A stretch of DNA of 64,000 nt from Bacteroidota bacterium (GCA_023442525.1 JAEZZA010000032.1:166617-230616); one strand, 5' to 3'. Shown: positions 9,746 through 19,292, numbered from the stretch's first letter. Made by a program: numbers and translations. The notes: generated by a model from the sequence alone, not told the origin.

Positions 9746-10474
9746 TTACGCGACCTTTAAGAGGAAAGTAGCATGCCTGGGCCGGCGGATACCGTTTTTA
9801 ATAAACACGTTGATCACTTCACGGGCTTTATTTTCATAAAAATAGTAATAATCGGTACCCTTTAGCATGGAGACTTTTTTTCGCAATCGATCGGATATCG
9901 AATCGATCTCATCCTTGTTCATATTGTCGCCTGATACTTCGGCATGAATAAAATAATCCACCAACTGGAAGTTTCCGTTATTCAACAACGACATCATTTC
10001 TTTAAGGGTATAGGTATCACGGTGATAACGTCCGTATTGATGATCAATATCGGAAACCAGCCTGTGGTACATCATATATGTTTCTTCAATAGGTGAATTG
10101 CTGTCGTTAAGCATTTCATTAACTATGACACTTCCTCCCTGGCGGCAGACTCTGACGGTTTCGGCAAATAACTGCTGCAGGTTCTCGATATGGTGAAGGG
10201 CATTTGACATAGTAATGGTATCGAAATACCCATTATTAAAAGGCATTTGAAGTGCCGAACCCATAAGCAGTATGACGGGGGAATCTTTTAGTTGTTTGAT
10301 AGCCTGAGCCAGGGTATCAGGATCGTTATCAATGGCTGCTATACTTTGATAAGAACGGAAAGAATTTAGTGCAAATTTCAGAAAATCACCGCGACCCGTT
10401 GCCACATCAAGCCAAATACCGGCATCGTGTTTGGCAAGGTGTTCTTTTAACGTCAGCATATTCTCATAATTCAT
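9746..10474 (-). CDS. Class I SAM-dependent methyltransferase
   Basis: Methyltransferase of 242 residues. Motif I is LDVATGRGDF near residues 22-31, an acidic residue follows strand 2 (AAIDND), and the post-core motif TITMSNALHHI matches the UbiE/Methyltransf_11 type. The substrate is not evident. It sits 84 bases downstream of alanine dehydrogenase on the same strand and may be read through from it. Start ATG at 10474; the N-terminus is short but complete enough for the Rossmann fold. Confidence 0.8.
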   Translation of the reverse strand: MNYENMLTLKEHLAKHDAGIWLDVATGRGDFLKFALNSFRSYQSIAAIDNDPDTLAQAIKQLKDSPVILLMGSALQMPFNNGYFDTITMSNALHHIENLQQLFAETVRVCRQGGSVIVNEMLNDSNSPIEETYMMYHRLVSDIDHQYGRYHRDTYTLKEMMSLLNNGNFQLVDYFIHAEVSGDNMNKDEIDSISDRLRKKVSMLKGTDYYYFYENKAREVINVFIKNGIRRPRHATFLLKVA

Positions 10475-10558
10475 GGCAAATCAGATTTATTCCTAAATTA
10501 CGAGGATATTAAAACGAGAACAATGGTATTTATCATACTGACAGCAGCTTAAATACCA

Positions 10559-11782
10559 TCAGAAAGCAGCCAGTAACAGATCGATGTTTTTAGAAGGAAT
10601 ACCAAGTTGATTACCAAGGTATTCGTTTGTTAAAATGCCATTATAAATGTATACACTATTTCGAACTCCCAGGTTGGCCTTAAGAAAAGGTTTAAATCCA
10701 CCGGAACTTCCTACAGTAACCAGTATAGGCGACAGAATATTACTGAGAGCAATGGAAGCTGTTCGGGCAACCCTCGAAGGCAGGTTAGGTACCGAATAGT
10801 GAATGACATTATGTTTGTAGTATACTGCATCCTGCAGGGTCCGGTATTCTGTAGTCTCAATACAGCCTCCCATATCTACGCTTAGGTCTATAATTACCGA
10901 ACCACGTTTCATTTCTTTTACCATATCTTCGGTAATAAAATATCTCGGGCCGGTATCCCACAGGTTAATGGCGCCAATTACCACGTCGGCTGATTTTATG
11001 GTGCGCCGGAGTACTTTAGGATGAAAGATAGATGTATATATGCTTCTGCCGAGTCGTTGCTGTAAATGTTCGAGTTTCTGAGGTGAATTATCGAAAACCT
11101 TTACCATTGCACCGAGGCCCAACGCCGCCCGGGCGGCAAACTCAGCCGTTGTTCCTGCACCGATAATCACCACTTCGGTAGGTGTTATGCCTGCAATTCC
11201 GCCCAGAAGGACTCCTTTTCCACCGTTATGATTGCTCAGTAACTCTGCGGCAATATTGATGGATGAAATGCCTGATATGGCACTCATCGATTGTATTATG
11301 GGGTAGGTGTCGTGTTCGTCCCTGATCTGTTCAATAGCCATAACGGTACATTTTTTATTCATGAGTCCCCTGACGTACTCTTCGGTTTGTTTTGCCAGGT
11401 GGACCGACGATAGTATCACCTGGTTTCCTTTGAGCATATCAATATCTTTTATATCCAGAGGGGATACTTTCAGAATAATGTCGGCATTTAATACCTGTTT
11501 ACGGTTGTCAATAATAAAAGCGCCGCATTCACTATAATCCGTATCAGTATATCTTGCTCCTTCGCCGGCTTTAACTTCAAGGAGTACATCATGACCGTTA
11601 TTTACAAGTACTTCAACAGCCTCAGGGGTAAGCGAGACTCTTTGTTCGACCTGCTGTTTTTCGCGGGGGATTCCGATGGTTAGTTTTTTAAATTTTTTTC
11701 CCAAAGCAACCATTTCCTCCTGAGGCAATAATCCGCCATACATCAATGGGTTGCTTGCCGGTTCGGGCCTTGGATCTACCAT
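10559..11782 (-). CDS. ald: Alanine dehydrogenase
   Basis: Converts L-alanine, NAD+ and water to pyruvate, ammonia and NADH in the cytoplasm. The core begins with GIPREK near residue 38 and RVSLTPEAV. The two catalytic residues are visible as the Lys in ILKVSPL and the His in SSVHLAKQ, and the NAD-binding loop is VIIGAGTTAE. At 407 residues it is longer than the usual ~370 because of a ~35-residue N-terminal extension containing LLPQEE, which I recall from Bacteroidota homologs. It lies upstream of the methyltransferase and downstream of tsaE on the same strand. Confidence 0.88.
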   Translation of the reverse strand: MVDPRPEPASNPLMYGGLLPQEEMVALGKKFKKLTIGIPREKQQVEQRVSLTPEAVEVLVNNGHDVLLEVKAGEGARYTDTDYSECGAFIIDNRKQVLNADIILKVSPLDIKDIDMLKGNQVILSSVHLAKQTEEYVRGLMNKKCTVMAIEQIRDEHDTYPIIQSMSAISGISSINIAAELLSNHNGGKGVLLGGIAGITPTEVVIIGAGTTAEFAARAALGLGAMVKVFDNSPQKLEHLQQRLGRSIYTSIFHPKVLRRTIKSADVVIGAINLWDTGPRYFITEDMVKEMKRGSVIIDLSVDMGGCIETTEYRTLQDAVYYKHNVIHYSVPNLPSRVARTASIALSNILSPILVTVGSSGGFKPFLKANLGVRNSVYIYNGILTNEYLGNQLGIPSKNIDLLLAAF

Positions 11783-11845
11783 AATTCCACGTTTAGGTTA
11801 CAAACAAACTAAGGTACTACAAAAACAAACAAACGTCAAATATTC

Positions 11846-12268
11846 TTAAAGCTCAACTGTAACCCTGCGGCTACCGGTACTCAATTCGTCGATGAAAACC
11901 TTTGTTACCGGTTCGGGCAAAAGAGTTCCCGCTTTCTCAGCCCATTCAATAAATATGTAATTATCACTATAGAAGTATTCTTCGTAGCCCAGATCATATA
12001 ATTCGCTTACGTTATTAATACGGTAAAGATCGAAATGATAAATGACTTCTCCGGATTCTGTAGGATATTCATTAACCAGCGAAAAAGTAGGGCTTGTAAC
12101 CAGACCTGTTGCTCCAAGGCTTTTGCAGATTGCCTTTATAAAAGTTGTTTTTCCGGAGCCCATCGGGCCATAAAATGCGAATGTTCTCTTACCCTTAACC
12201 ATGCGGGTAAATTCCAGGGCAGCGCCCTGAAGATCTTTTAACGAATTGATTTCAATGGTGAAAGTCAT
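11846..12268 (-). CDS. tsaE: tRNA threonylcarbamoyladenosine biosynthesis ATPase TsaE
   Basis: ATPase of the TsaB-TsaD-TsaE complex that makes t6A37 on ANN-decoding tRNAs. The 140 residues have Walker A GPMGSGKTTF near residue 34, the TSPTFSLVNEY segment, YHFDLYRI and the IFIEWAEK Walker-B-like strand, all typical of TsaE. It starts 6 bases after the porX stop, so it belongs to the porW-porX transcript. The partner TsaB is encoded elsewhere in the window (58065-58760); TsaD is not present. Confidence 0.93.
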   Translation of the reverse strand: MTFTIEINSLKDLQGAALEFTRMVKGKRTFAFYGPMGSGKTTFIKAICKSLGATGLVTSPTFSLVNEYPTESGEVIYHFDLYRINNVSELYDLGYEEYFYSDNYIFIEWAEKAGTLLPEPVTKVFIDELSTGSRRVTVEL

Positions 12269-12274
12269 ACAGTT

Positions 12275-13840
12275 TTACCTGGGAGTCATAGTAACAAGTG
12301 GAACTATCATTTCTTCCATCGAAATTCCTCCATGCTGGAAGGTATTCCGGTAATAACCCACGTAATAATTATAGTTATTCGGATAAGCCAGGAAGTCACT
12401 GTTCATGGCAAAAATGTAAGATGAGCTGACATCGGACTTAGGAAGGTGTGCAGCGTTGGGGTCACGTATCTCGAAAACTTCGCGGGCATTATAATTCAGG
12501 TTCTTACCCATTTTGTACCTCAGGTTAACTGAAGTTTTTTTATCGCCTATTACTTTAATCGGATTATTCACACGGATTGACCCATGATCGGTAGTGAAAA
12601 CAACGGGTATACCATTTTCTGCCAGGAGTTTTATGATATCAAGCAGTTGTGAATGGAGAAACCACGAAAGTATAATCGAGCGATAAGCCGAATCGTTACC
12701 TGCCAGTTCACGTATCATCTCAAGTTCCGTATTGGCATGTGAAAGCAGGTCGATGAAATTGTAGACGATGACAACAAGATCGTAGTTCAGAAGATTGGAA
12801 AAATTATCAACCAGCTTTTTACCGGTGCGTGTATGGATAATCTTTTCGTAGTATACTTTGTATTTTTTCCCGAAACGGATTAGTTGTTTTCTGAGCAGTT
12901 CTTCTTCATTCAGGTTTTTGCCACCCTCTTCGTCGTCGTTCAACCATAGACCAGGGTTCATCGAGGCGATTTCTTTGGGCATAAGTCCCGCAAACATGGA
13001 ATTCCTCGCATATTGCGTTGCTGTGGGTAAAATGGAGCAAAAAGTTGAATCTTCAACTACATTGTAATACTCGTTAATAATAGGAAATAGCACCCTCCAC
13101 TGGTCAAGCCTCAGGTTATCGATAAGGATTACGAATAATTTACCTTTGGCATCGGCCAGAGGGAAGATTCGTTCGCGGAAAACCGCCGGTGACAGCAGTG
13201 GTTTTTCAGTATTTTTTTCGGAAAACCATGAAAGGTAATTGTTTTTGACAAAGCGGGAGAAACCGGCTCCCGCTTCAGTTTTCTGCATCCTGAAAACATC
13301 ATACATTCCCGAATCACCCGACCGTTCCAGCTCCAATTCCCAGTATACCAGTTTTTTATAAATATCTTCCCAATCTGCGTAAGATCTGGCCATGTTGATC
13401 TGCATGCCCAGATTTCTGAATTCCGATTGATAGGCGGTGGTTGTTTCGCGTGTTATCAGCTTTTTAGTTTCGAGATTCTTTTTTAATGAAAGGAGAATTT
13501 GATTTGGATTAACAGGCTTGATCAGGTAGTCGGATATTTTCGATCCGATAGCTGTTTCCATTATATTCTCTTCTTCACTTTTAGTGATCATGACAACAGG
13601 AATCACGGAATTCAGTTGCCTGATCTTATTCAGAGTTTCGATACCGCTGAGTCCCGGCATATTCTCGTCGAGAAAAATAATATCCAGTTGCAGCGACTGC
13701 AGCATATCGATCGCATCGCTGCCATTATTGGCAGTATTAACATGATAACCCTTTTCCTGCAGAAATAATATGTGGGGTTTTAAAAGATCTATTTCGTCAT
13801 CAACCCAAAGGACACGGATTTTTTTGGTGTCAGCAGTCAT
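12275..13840 (-). CDS. porX: PorX: response regulator with PglZ-type phosphatase domain
   Basis: Cytoplasmic regulator of T9SS gene expression, 521 residues. The N-terminal ~120 residues are a CheY-like receiver with the acidic pair D14-D15, phospho-acceptor D58 in FLDENMPG and the conserved Lys in YLIKPVN. A PglZ/alkaline-phosphatase-like domain follows at ~200-515, with VILIDNLRLDQW, the Thr-containing ILPTATQYARN segment and TTDHGS metal-ligand motifs. In Porphyromonas PorX works with the kinase PorY and the ECF sigma factor SigP; neither is in this window. The start overlaps the end of porW by 4 bases (ATGA), implying coupled translation, and tsaE follows after 6 bases. Confidence 0.92.
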   Translation of the reverse strand: MTADTKKIRVLWVDDEIDLLKPHILFLQEKGYHVNTANNGSDAIDMLQSLQLDIIFLDENMPGLSGIETLNKIRQLNSVIPVVMITKSEEENIMETAIGSKISDYLIKPVNPNQILLSLKKNLETKKLITRETTTAYQSEFRNLGMQINMARSYADWEDIYKKLVYWELELERSGDSGMYDVFRMQKTEAGAGFSRFVKNNYLSWFSEKNTEKPLLSPAVFRERIFPLADAKGKLFVILIDNLRLDQWRVLFPIINEYYNVVEDSTFCSILPTATQYARNSMFAGLMPKEIASMNPGLWLNDDEEGGKNLNEEELLRKQLIRFGKKYKVYYEKIIHTRTGKKLVDNFSNLLNYDLVVIVYNFIDLLSHANTELEMIRELAGNDSAYRSIILSWFLHSQLLDIIKLLAENGIPVVFTTDHGSIRVNNPIKVIGDKKTSVNLRYKMGKNLNYNAREVFEIRDPNAAHLPKSDVSSSYIFAMNSDFLAYPNNYNYYVGYYRNTFQHGGISMEEMIVPLVTMTPR

Positions 13841-16491
13841 TTGTAATTTTCATTGTAAAATTTCAGGTACCTGTCAACAGATTTGTCCTGTCGCAGTGTA
13901 ACCAGGTTTCTATCTGAAATAACAAACGGGATTGCGTTAAAGTCGGGAATATCTTTTCGAATTTCATCGGCAGCCAGTATATTCTTCAGGTATGAAGTAA
14001 CCTGTACCTGGTTTCTGAAAGTTTTCACGGAAACCAGGTTGTGAGTGTTGGACAGATTAATCACCTCCACGATCAGATTCAGGCTGTCGTTATGGTCGAG
14101 ATTATAGTTTATAATATTGAATACCAACTGATTTGCGTTTATTCTCTTGTTAAGGGCAAATATAAAATGATGTTTCGCACCTGGTATATACCGGTAAAGT
14201 TCCTGGCTGATCCTTATTTCTTCAGCCTCGCGGAATTCAGGATGGTCCTTATCCATATAGCTGACCAGGTTCCTTGCATCATCAGCAATTTCACTGCCCG
14301 GATAACTAGCTATAATTAAAACCAGGCTATCGCGGAAGATTTTGCGATCAAGGCTTTTTCCGGCAGCAAGAATTCCGAGATACCGGAAACGGGGTGCCAG
14401 TGTATTTCCGGGGTAGGTTACAGAAGCAATTTTGCTGCGGTTGACCACTTCGGAGAAATTACCCGAAAGGTACATCTGGTAAGTTTGGTTATAATAGTCG
14501 ATGACAGCCTGTTCCTCTCTTTTGATCTTTTCGAAGTAATCAGGATCAGTAAGGATTCGGGCATACATACTTTCAGGATATTTTACGGCAATCTGATTTT
14601 TATAGAATTCCGTCATGGCAGGATTATTCTGATCCCTGGACAGAATATATAAATTGTAGTACGCAGATAGTTCATATTGCGATCCGGGGAATCTTGAGAT
14701 GAGTTTCCTGAAAGAGTCGTTGGCTTTTTCAAAATCTTTCAGTTCGTCTTTATAAATCAGTCCGCTGTTATAAAGTGCTTCTTCAATATCAACAAGTATG
14801 GCTTTTGCAGCCGAATCCGTAGCTGGAATACCTGCCAGATAAAAATCTCTTGACATATTATTGCCGCTGGCCCCAGCCTGTTCTGAAATTTCTGCAGCTC
14901 CTTCTTCTTCAGAACCGGCGGCGAACGATACAATTGCTTTGGACGATCGTTGCCAGTGATCTTCAAGTCGCCTGTTTCCCCACTTCGCCTTAAACTCCTT
15001 GTATCCCATGTTTCGGGCCGCATCGTTGTAAAAATACCATTGATTTGAACCTGCACCTGGTTGTGACTGGCGTGAATTGCGCAGGGCTGTTTCCATTCCA
15101 AACTGTTCGTCCATTCTTTTTTCCTGCTCCAGTAATCGTTGTTCCTCCTGCTTTTTTCTTTCCGCTTCAATTATTCCGTCAATAATGCTGTATAGTTCAT
15201 CTTTTGGCAAAGATGCCAGTTTGTGTACGCTGTCTCCCAAAGAAATGGTGTTTAATTCAGTTACCAGCCTGGTAAGGCTTTTCGATTTGGTAAACAGATT
15301 GTTGTATCCGGGATAATCGGGGCCTACGTGTGTGATTACGCTGTCGTAGAAAGCCTGGGCTTTTGGGTAATCGGGAATTGAATAGTAATAATTAGCCAGG
15401 GTGAGATAAGATCTTACTCTTTGCTGTTCATTACCCTTGTTTGCTTCAAGGGATTTCTCATAATAACCGACTGCCTTTTTTTCATCGCCTTCTTTGGTTG
15501 CCAGGTTACCGAGCGCATAATATATCTGGTCCTGGTATTCCAGGTTTTTATCGTCTTTAATCATTTTGAGCAATTCGGTCTCAATTTCCGCTGCTTTCCC
15601 GAATCCCCGCTCATAAGCCAGAGCCCTGTTTATTCGGGCATTAAATGCCATTTCATAGGGAGGGTTCGATTTCAAAACGCTCTCATAATACGATGAAGCC
15701 TTTTTTAGATCGCCGGTCTTCTCGTAAAGCTGGGCCAGAATGTACAAATAACGTGTTCTGATTTTCTTTTTCTTAACTGTTTCTGTTGCTTTTTCCAGAT
15801 AACTGATTGCATCCGGATAATTCTTCATGGTTAAATAATAGTCGGCAAAGGTCACATACAGATCGGTTTTTAATTTATCAGGAAAAGCATCATCATTCAA
15901 CAGAGTAGTAAGAATATCGGCAACTTCTAAATTCTGTCCGGTTTCAATTCCCAGCCGGGCAAGCCATATACGGGCTTCATAAACTGTGGATTCGGTCTTG
16001 AAATCATTAATGATCTTTCGTAACACATCAGATGCCAGGGCATACTCGTGCCGGTAAAAATGAGCTTTTGCCATTAAGAGGTAGGCATCATCGACAAACA
16101 TATTATATTCCTTTTTGCTGAAAAAAGCACGTTCGTCGGGACTTAGGGTTTTATTATCCTTTACTTTGGGTTTTGCAGTTATGGAATGTAAAGTGATAAG
16201 TTTGGAGCTTTTTTTTATGGTCCGGTCCATATCAGAGCCGGCAATGTTAACCGCTGATTTGGATTTATAATTAAAAACAGGCAATACTTCCGAATAATTG
16301 TCCTGGAACTGCCCGTCGATTTTTGCCAAACCATCTTTATAACTTTCTGTACCATTAAAAAGCACATTGTATTTTGCAGTCAGGTTATGGTAAGCACGTG
16401 ACAAGCCGGTATTCTTCTGGGCACTGCATCCCCAAAGAAGAAGTATGAATATCGGGAAGATATGAAAAGGCTTACGCAAATTACTATTCAT
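13837..16491 (-). CDS. porW: PorW/SprE family T9SS lipoprotein with TPR repeats
   Basis: Outer-membrane-associated lipoprotein of 884 residues. A lipobox ends at Cys22 (LLLWGC). Family N-terminal sequence follows (AYHNLTAKYNVLFNG). TPR-like repeats fill residues ~125-400, then a charged Gln/Glu-rich coiled stretch near 445-470 and a second TPR region at ~580-730. SprE/PorW is required for T9SS secretion and gliding in studied species. The ATG at 16491 is preferred over the in-frame TTG just before it. The last 4 bases are shared with porX, linking a structural component to a regulator. Confidence 0.88.
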   Translation of the reverse strand: MNSNLRKPFHIFPIFILLLWGCSAQKNTGLSRAYHNLTAKYNVLFNGTESYKDGLAKIDGQFQDNYSEVLPVFNYKSKSAVNIAGSDMDRTIKKSSKLITLHSITAKPKVKDNKTLSPDERAFFSKKEYNMFVDDAYLLMAKAHFYRHEYALASDVLRKIINDFKTESTVYEARIWLARLGIETGQNLEVADILTTLLNDDAFPDKLKTDLYVTFADYYLTMKNYPDAISYLEKATETVKKKKIRTRYLYILAQLYEKTGDLKKASSYYESVLKSNPPYEMAFNARINRALAYERGFGKAAEIETELLKMIKDDKNLEYQDQIYYALGNLATKEGDEKKAVGYYEKSLEANKGNEQQRVRSYLTLANYYYSIPDYPKAQAFYDSVITHVGPDYPGYNNLFTKSKSLTRLVTELNTISLGDSVHKLASLPKDELYSIIDGIIEAERKKQEEQRLLEQEKRMDEQFGMETALRNSRQSQPGAGSNQWYFYNDAARNMGYKEFKAKWGNRRLEDHWQRSSKAIVSFAAGSEEEGAAEISEQAGASGNNMSRDFYLAGIPATDSAAKAILVDIEEALYNSGLIYKDELKDFEKANDSFRKLISRFPGSQYELSAYYNLYILSRDQNNPAMTEFYKNQIAVKYPESMYARILTDPDYFEKIKREEQAVIDYYNQTYQMYLSGNFSEVVNRSKIASVTYPGNTLAPRFRYLGILAAGKSLDRKIFRDSLVLIIASYPGSEIADDARNLVSYMDKDHPEFREAEEIRISQELYRYIPGAKHHFIFALNKRINANQLVFNIINYNLDHNDSLNLIVEVINLSNTHNLVSVKTFRNQVQVTSYLKNILAADEIRKDIPDFNAIPFVISDRNLVTLRQDKSVDRYLKFYNENYK

Positions 16492-16551
16492 CAAATAAGC
16501 TAACTGCTAAACTCATCAATTATTTTTCGGTCAGTAAATTTATTTATTTTT

Positions 16552-17259
16552 TCATTGCAGTTTTACGAAGGCAAGCGATGCCACGCTCACTGTTATACCT
16601 TCCACGGCATCTGTAAGTGCTGATGCGCATGCTTCGATGGTTGCCCCGGTGGTTATTACATCGTCAACAAGAATAATGTGCTTATCATTTAGTTTTTCGG
16701 CAAACTGTACCTTAAAACTCTGTTTCACATTTTCCCACCGTTCATAGCGCGTTTTGCGGGTTTGTGTGGGTGTGGGAACCACCCTTGAAATACATGCAGT
16801 TTCAACAGGAATCTCCAGAGGACCAGATATGCCTCTTGAGATCAGTTCACTCTGATTATAACCACGTTTTCGCAGTTTGGCCGGATGCAGAGGTACAGGC
16901 AGCAAATAATCAGCACCAGCAAATAACGTGTTCCTGAGTTCAATGCCAAAAAGTCTGCCCAGTTCCAACCCCGCTTTCATTTTACCGTTATACTTCAGTT
17001 CATGTAATATGTGTCTGTACCGGCTTTCCCGGGTGAAATACATAAATGATGTAGCATGCACGATATTTAACCTGCCCCAGAAAATCCGGGCCACATCATT
17101 ATCTATTCTGTGATGAAATTTTGTCCTGGGAAGATCAACCAGACATTCGACACAAAGGACTTCCTCATTAGTATAAAGTGCTTTCCCACATGCAACGCAT
17201 GTTTCGGGATAAAATAAATTAAGAAACCCTTTGAAATAGTCGGTTAATGAATGATTCAC
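16552..17259 (-). CDS. ComF family phosphoribosyltransferase-like protein
   Basis: Protein of 235 residues with the ComF layout: an N-terminal zinc-finger-like pair (C-V-A-C-G, then C-V-E-C) at residues ~21-40, a KRGYNQSELISRGI segment and the PRPP-binding motif IILVDDVITTGAT near residue 195. ComF is needed for DNA uptake in competent bacteria, but most relatives have no assigned role. The start is GTG at 17259 (VNHSLTDYF); no in-frame ATG fits. The OsmC-like gene ends 9 bases upstream, so the two are probably co-transcribed. Confidence 0.85.
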   Translation of the reverse strand: MNHSLTDYFKGFLNLFYPETCVACGKALYTNEEVLCVECLVDLPRTKFHHRIDNDVARIFWGRLNIVHATSFMYFTRESRYRHILHELKYNGKMKAGLELGRLFGIELRNTLFAGADYLLPVPLHPAKLRKRGYNQSELISRGISGPLEIPVETACISRVVPTPTQTRKTRYERWENVKQSFKVQFAEKLNDKHIILVDDVITTGATIEACASALTDAVEGITVSVASLAFVKLQ

Positions 17260-17268
17260 TTTCTCTTT

Positions 17269-17685
17269 TCAGGGATTTATTTTGATTTCATAAGTAACGG
17301 GAATTGCTTTCTTCAGTGTGGCGCTTACCCCGCAATATTTGTCCTGTGAAAGTTCAATGGCCCTCTGAACCTTATCGAGAGGAATGTTATCCCCGGTGAA
17401 TTCATAGATCAGATGGATTGAAGTAAATTGTTTAGGATGTTCATCGGTAAGAGTTCCTTCGGCATGTACATTAAAAGTAACCGGATCGACTTTCATTTTT
17501 TTCAATATGGATATTACATCCATTGCAGTACATCCGGCCAGTGAAACCATGAGAAGTGGTTTAGGCCTTGGGCCTGTTTTATGTCCGCCATGCTCAGGAC
17601 TGGTATCCAGGAGAAGAGTATGTCCGTCGACGTCTGCTTGAAAAGCCATGTCGCCGGACCATTTAACATCCAGTGTATCTTTCAT
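17269..17685 (-). CDS. OsmC/YhfA family peroxidase-like protein
   Basis: Small thiol protein of 138 residues. The two conserved redox cysteines of the OsmC fold are visible in SLAGCTAMD (about residue 50) and DKYCGVS (about residue 116). OsmC proteins reduce organic hydroperoxides; the YhfA branch, which this resembles, is less well characterised. The ATG at 17685 gives MKDTLDVKWSG; an in-frame TTG further up falls in the promoter region and is rejected. It is divergent from the Crp/Fnr regulator, which could control it. Confidence 0.85.
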   Translation of the reverse strand: MKDTLDVKWSGDMAFQADVDGHTLLLDTSPEHGGHKTGPRPKPLLMVSLAGCTAMDVISILKKMKVDPVTFNVHAEGTLTDEHPKQFTSIHLIYEFTGDNIPLDKVQRAIELSQDKYCGVSATLKKAIPVTYEIKINP

Positions 17686-17704
17686 TTTTTTTTCTTTAAT
17701 TTGG

Positions 17705-17712
17705 TAACTTTG
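17705..17712 (+). promoter_or_regulatory. Promoter -7 box for the Crp/Fnr gene
   Basis: TAACTTTG matches the Bacteroidota TAnnTTTG element and lies 41 bases before the regulator ATG. No good -33 TTTG is seen. Confidence 0.45.
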
Positions 17713-17715
17713 TAA

Positions 17716-17723
17716 CAAATTTA
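17716..17723 (-). promoter_or_regulatory. Promoter -7 box for the OsmC gene
   Basis: Minus-strand TAAATTTG matches TAnnTTTG and lies 30 bases upstream of the OsmC ATG. It is only 3 bases from the plus-strand box of the divergent regulator gene, so the two promoters would compete for polymerase. Confidence 0.4.
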
Positions 17724-17753
17724 GTTAATATTCGCAGTGTCATTTAAGCTCTT

Positions 17754-18458
17754 ATGAAAAATCAAGTTACACCAGTGCGAAAGGATTGTTTTATTGACAG
17801 CACATCCATATTTCGTCATCTGACAAAGGATGAGCTGGCTACAATTCCTATTGATCAGGAACCTGATATCTATAAACGAGGGACCATAATTTATTCTGAA
17901 GGAAGCCGGATCAACGGTTTTTATTGTGTTCAGAAAGGTATTATCAAAATATATAAAACTGGTTTTGACGGAAAGGAGCAAATCATACGATTTGCCAAGA
18001 AAGGGGATATTATGGGTTTCCGGTCAACCATTACACGTGAACGTGCCTGTACATCAGCCAAAGTTCTGGAAGATGCACTTATTTGTTTCGTACATGCCGA
18101 AACTGTGCTGGAATTTGTAAAGAACAATGGAAATTTCGCACTTGAATTACTGCAGATAGCCTGTAAAGAATTGGGAGAGGCTAATGATTACATCACCGAT
18201 ATTGCACAAAAAACTGTCCGCGAACGTCTGGCAGAAGTACTTATTCATTTAAGAAAGGACTTTGAACTTGATTCTGAGAAGTACCTTCAGATAACACTTA
18301 CTCGTGAAGAGCTTGCGAATATGGTAGGAACCGCAACCGAGTCAGTTATCAGACTGCTTTCAGAATTCAGGCAGGACGGCTTGATTGAATTACAGGGAAG
18401 GCGCATTAAAATATTAGACGAAAAGTCTCTTTACAAGATAGGCAATCTCAACGACTGA
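17754..18458 (+). CDS. Crp/Fnr family transcriptional regulator
   Basis: DNA-binding regulator of 234 residues: cyclic-nucleotide-binding beta-roll at ~25-130 (YSEGSRINGFYCVQKGIIKIY), dimer helix at ~135-155, then a winged helix-turn-helix (TREELANMVGTATESVIRLLSEF split over ~183-205) with the E-S-V-I-R recognition helix of FNR-like proteins. A single Cys12 near the N-terminus does not form the FNR iron-sulfur cluster motif, so the signal is not obvious; redox or nitrosative signals are common for this group in Bacteroidota. A ZIP and a CDF metal transporter follow on the same strand after 20 and 2 bases, making the three a likely operon. Confidence 0.88.
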   Translation: MKNQVTPVRKDCFIDSTSIFRHLTKDELATIPIDQEPDIYKRGTIIYSEGSRINGFYCVQKGIIKIYKTGFDGKEQIIRFAKKGDIMGFRSTITRERACTSAKVLEDALICFVHAETVLEFVKNNGNFALELLQIACKELGEANDYITDIAQKTVRERLAEVLIHLRKDFELDSEKYLQITLTREELANMVGTATESVIRLLSEFRQDGLIELQGRRIKILDEKSLYKIGNLND

Positions 18459-18478
18459 GATTCAGATTACAACAGTTC

Positions 18479-19291
18479 ATGGATTCACCAAACGTCCTTC
18501 TTGCTTTCGGACTTACGCTTGTTGCGGGACTGGCCACAGGTATCGGAAGCGGTATTGCATTTTTCGCCCGCACAACCAACACAAGATTTCTGTCGATTTC
18601 GCTTGGTTTTTCAGCCGGAGTAATGATTTACGTCGCCCTGGTTGAGATTTTTGCAAAATCCCGGATACTGCTTTCTGCGGCAATTAACGAACGAAGCGGA
18701 TACTGGATTACAGTAGGGGCTTTTTTTGCAGGGATGCTGCTGATTGCCATTATCGACAAATTAGTTCCCGAGATGGAAAATCCTCATGAACTTAAAAGAA
18801 TTGAGGAGGGTGAACACCCGTCAGATTCTTTTCGAAAGAAAAAGCTGCTCAGGATGGGAACTATGTCGGCACTTGTAATAGGCATTCATAACTTTCCTGA
18901 AGGTCTGGCCACATTTACAGCTGCATTAACGGAGCCCACGCTTGCGATTGCCATTGCCGTGGCAATATCTATTCATAATATCCCCGAAGGTATAGCCGTT
19001 TCTGTTCCGATATATTATTCTACCGGAAACCGAAAAAAGGCCTTTTGGTTATCTTTTTTATCAGGAGTATCCGAACCATTGGGAGCATTGCTGGGCTATC
19101 TTTTACTTATGCCGTTTCTGAATGATGTTACATTTGGAATATTGTTTGCAGGGGTGGCCGGAATTATGGTATTCATTTCAATTGACGAACTTTTACCAGC
19201 CGCGCGCGAGTATGGTGAAGCTCACCTGTCAATATACGGGGTGATCTCCGGTATGATGATCATGGCTGTTAGTTTACTTCTATTTTCATAA
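18479..19291 (+). CDS. zupT: ZIP family metal transporter (ZupT-like)
   Basis: Inner-membrane divalent-metal importer of 270 residues with about eight helices. The two metal-binding helices are clear: HNFPEGLATF near residue 140 and HNIPEGIAVS near 168, both carrying the H-N-x-P-E-G signature. Between helices 3 and 4 is a short charged cytoplasmic loop. ZupT of Escherichia coli takes up zinc, iron and other divalent metals. It is followed after one base by a CDF exporter, so uptake and efflux are encoded side by side. Confidence 0.88.
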   Translation: MDSPNVLLAFGLTLVAGLATGIGSGIAFFARTTNTRFLSISLGFSAGVMIYVALVEIFAKSRILLSAAINERSGYWITVGAFFAGMLLIAIIDKLVPEMENPHELKRIEEGEHPSDSFRKKKLLRMGTMSALVIGIHNFPEGLATFTAALTEPTLAIAIAVAISIHNIPEGIAVSVPIYYSTGNRKKAFWLSFLSGVSEPLGALLGYLLLMPFLNDVTFGILFAGVAGIMVFISIDELLPAAREYGEAHLSIYGVISGMMIMAVSLLLFS

Positions 19292-19292
19292 G

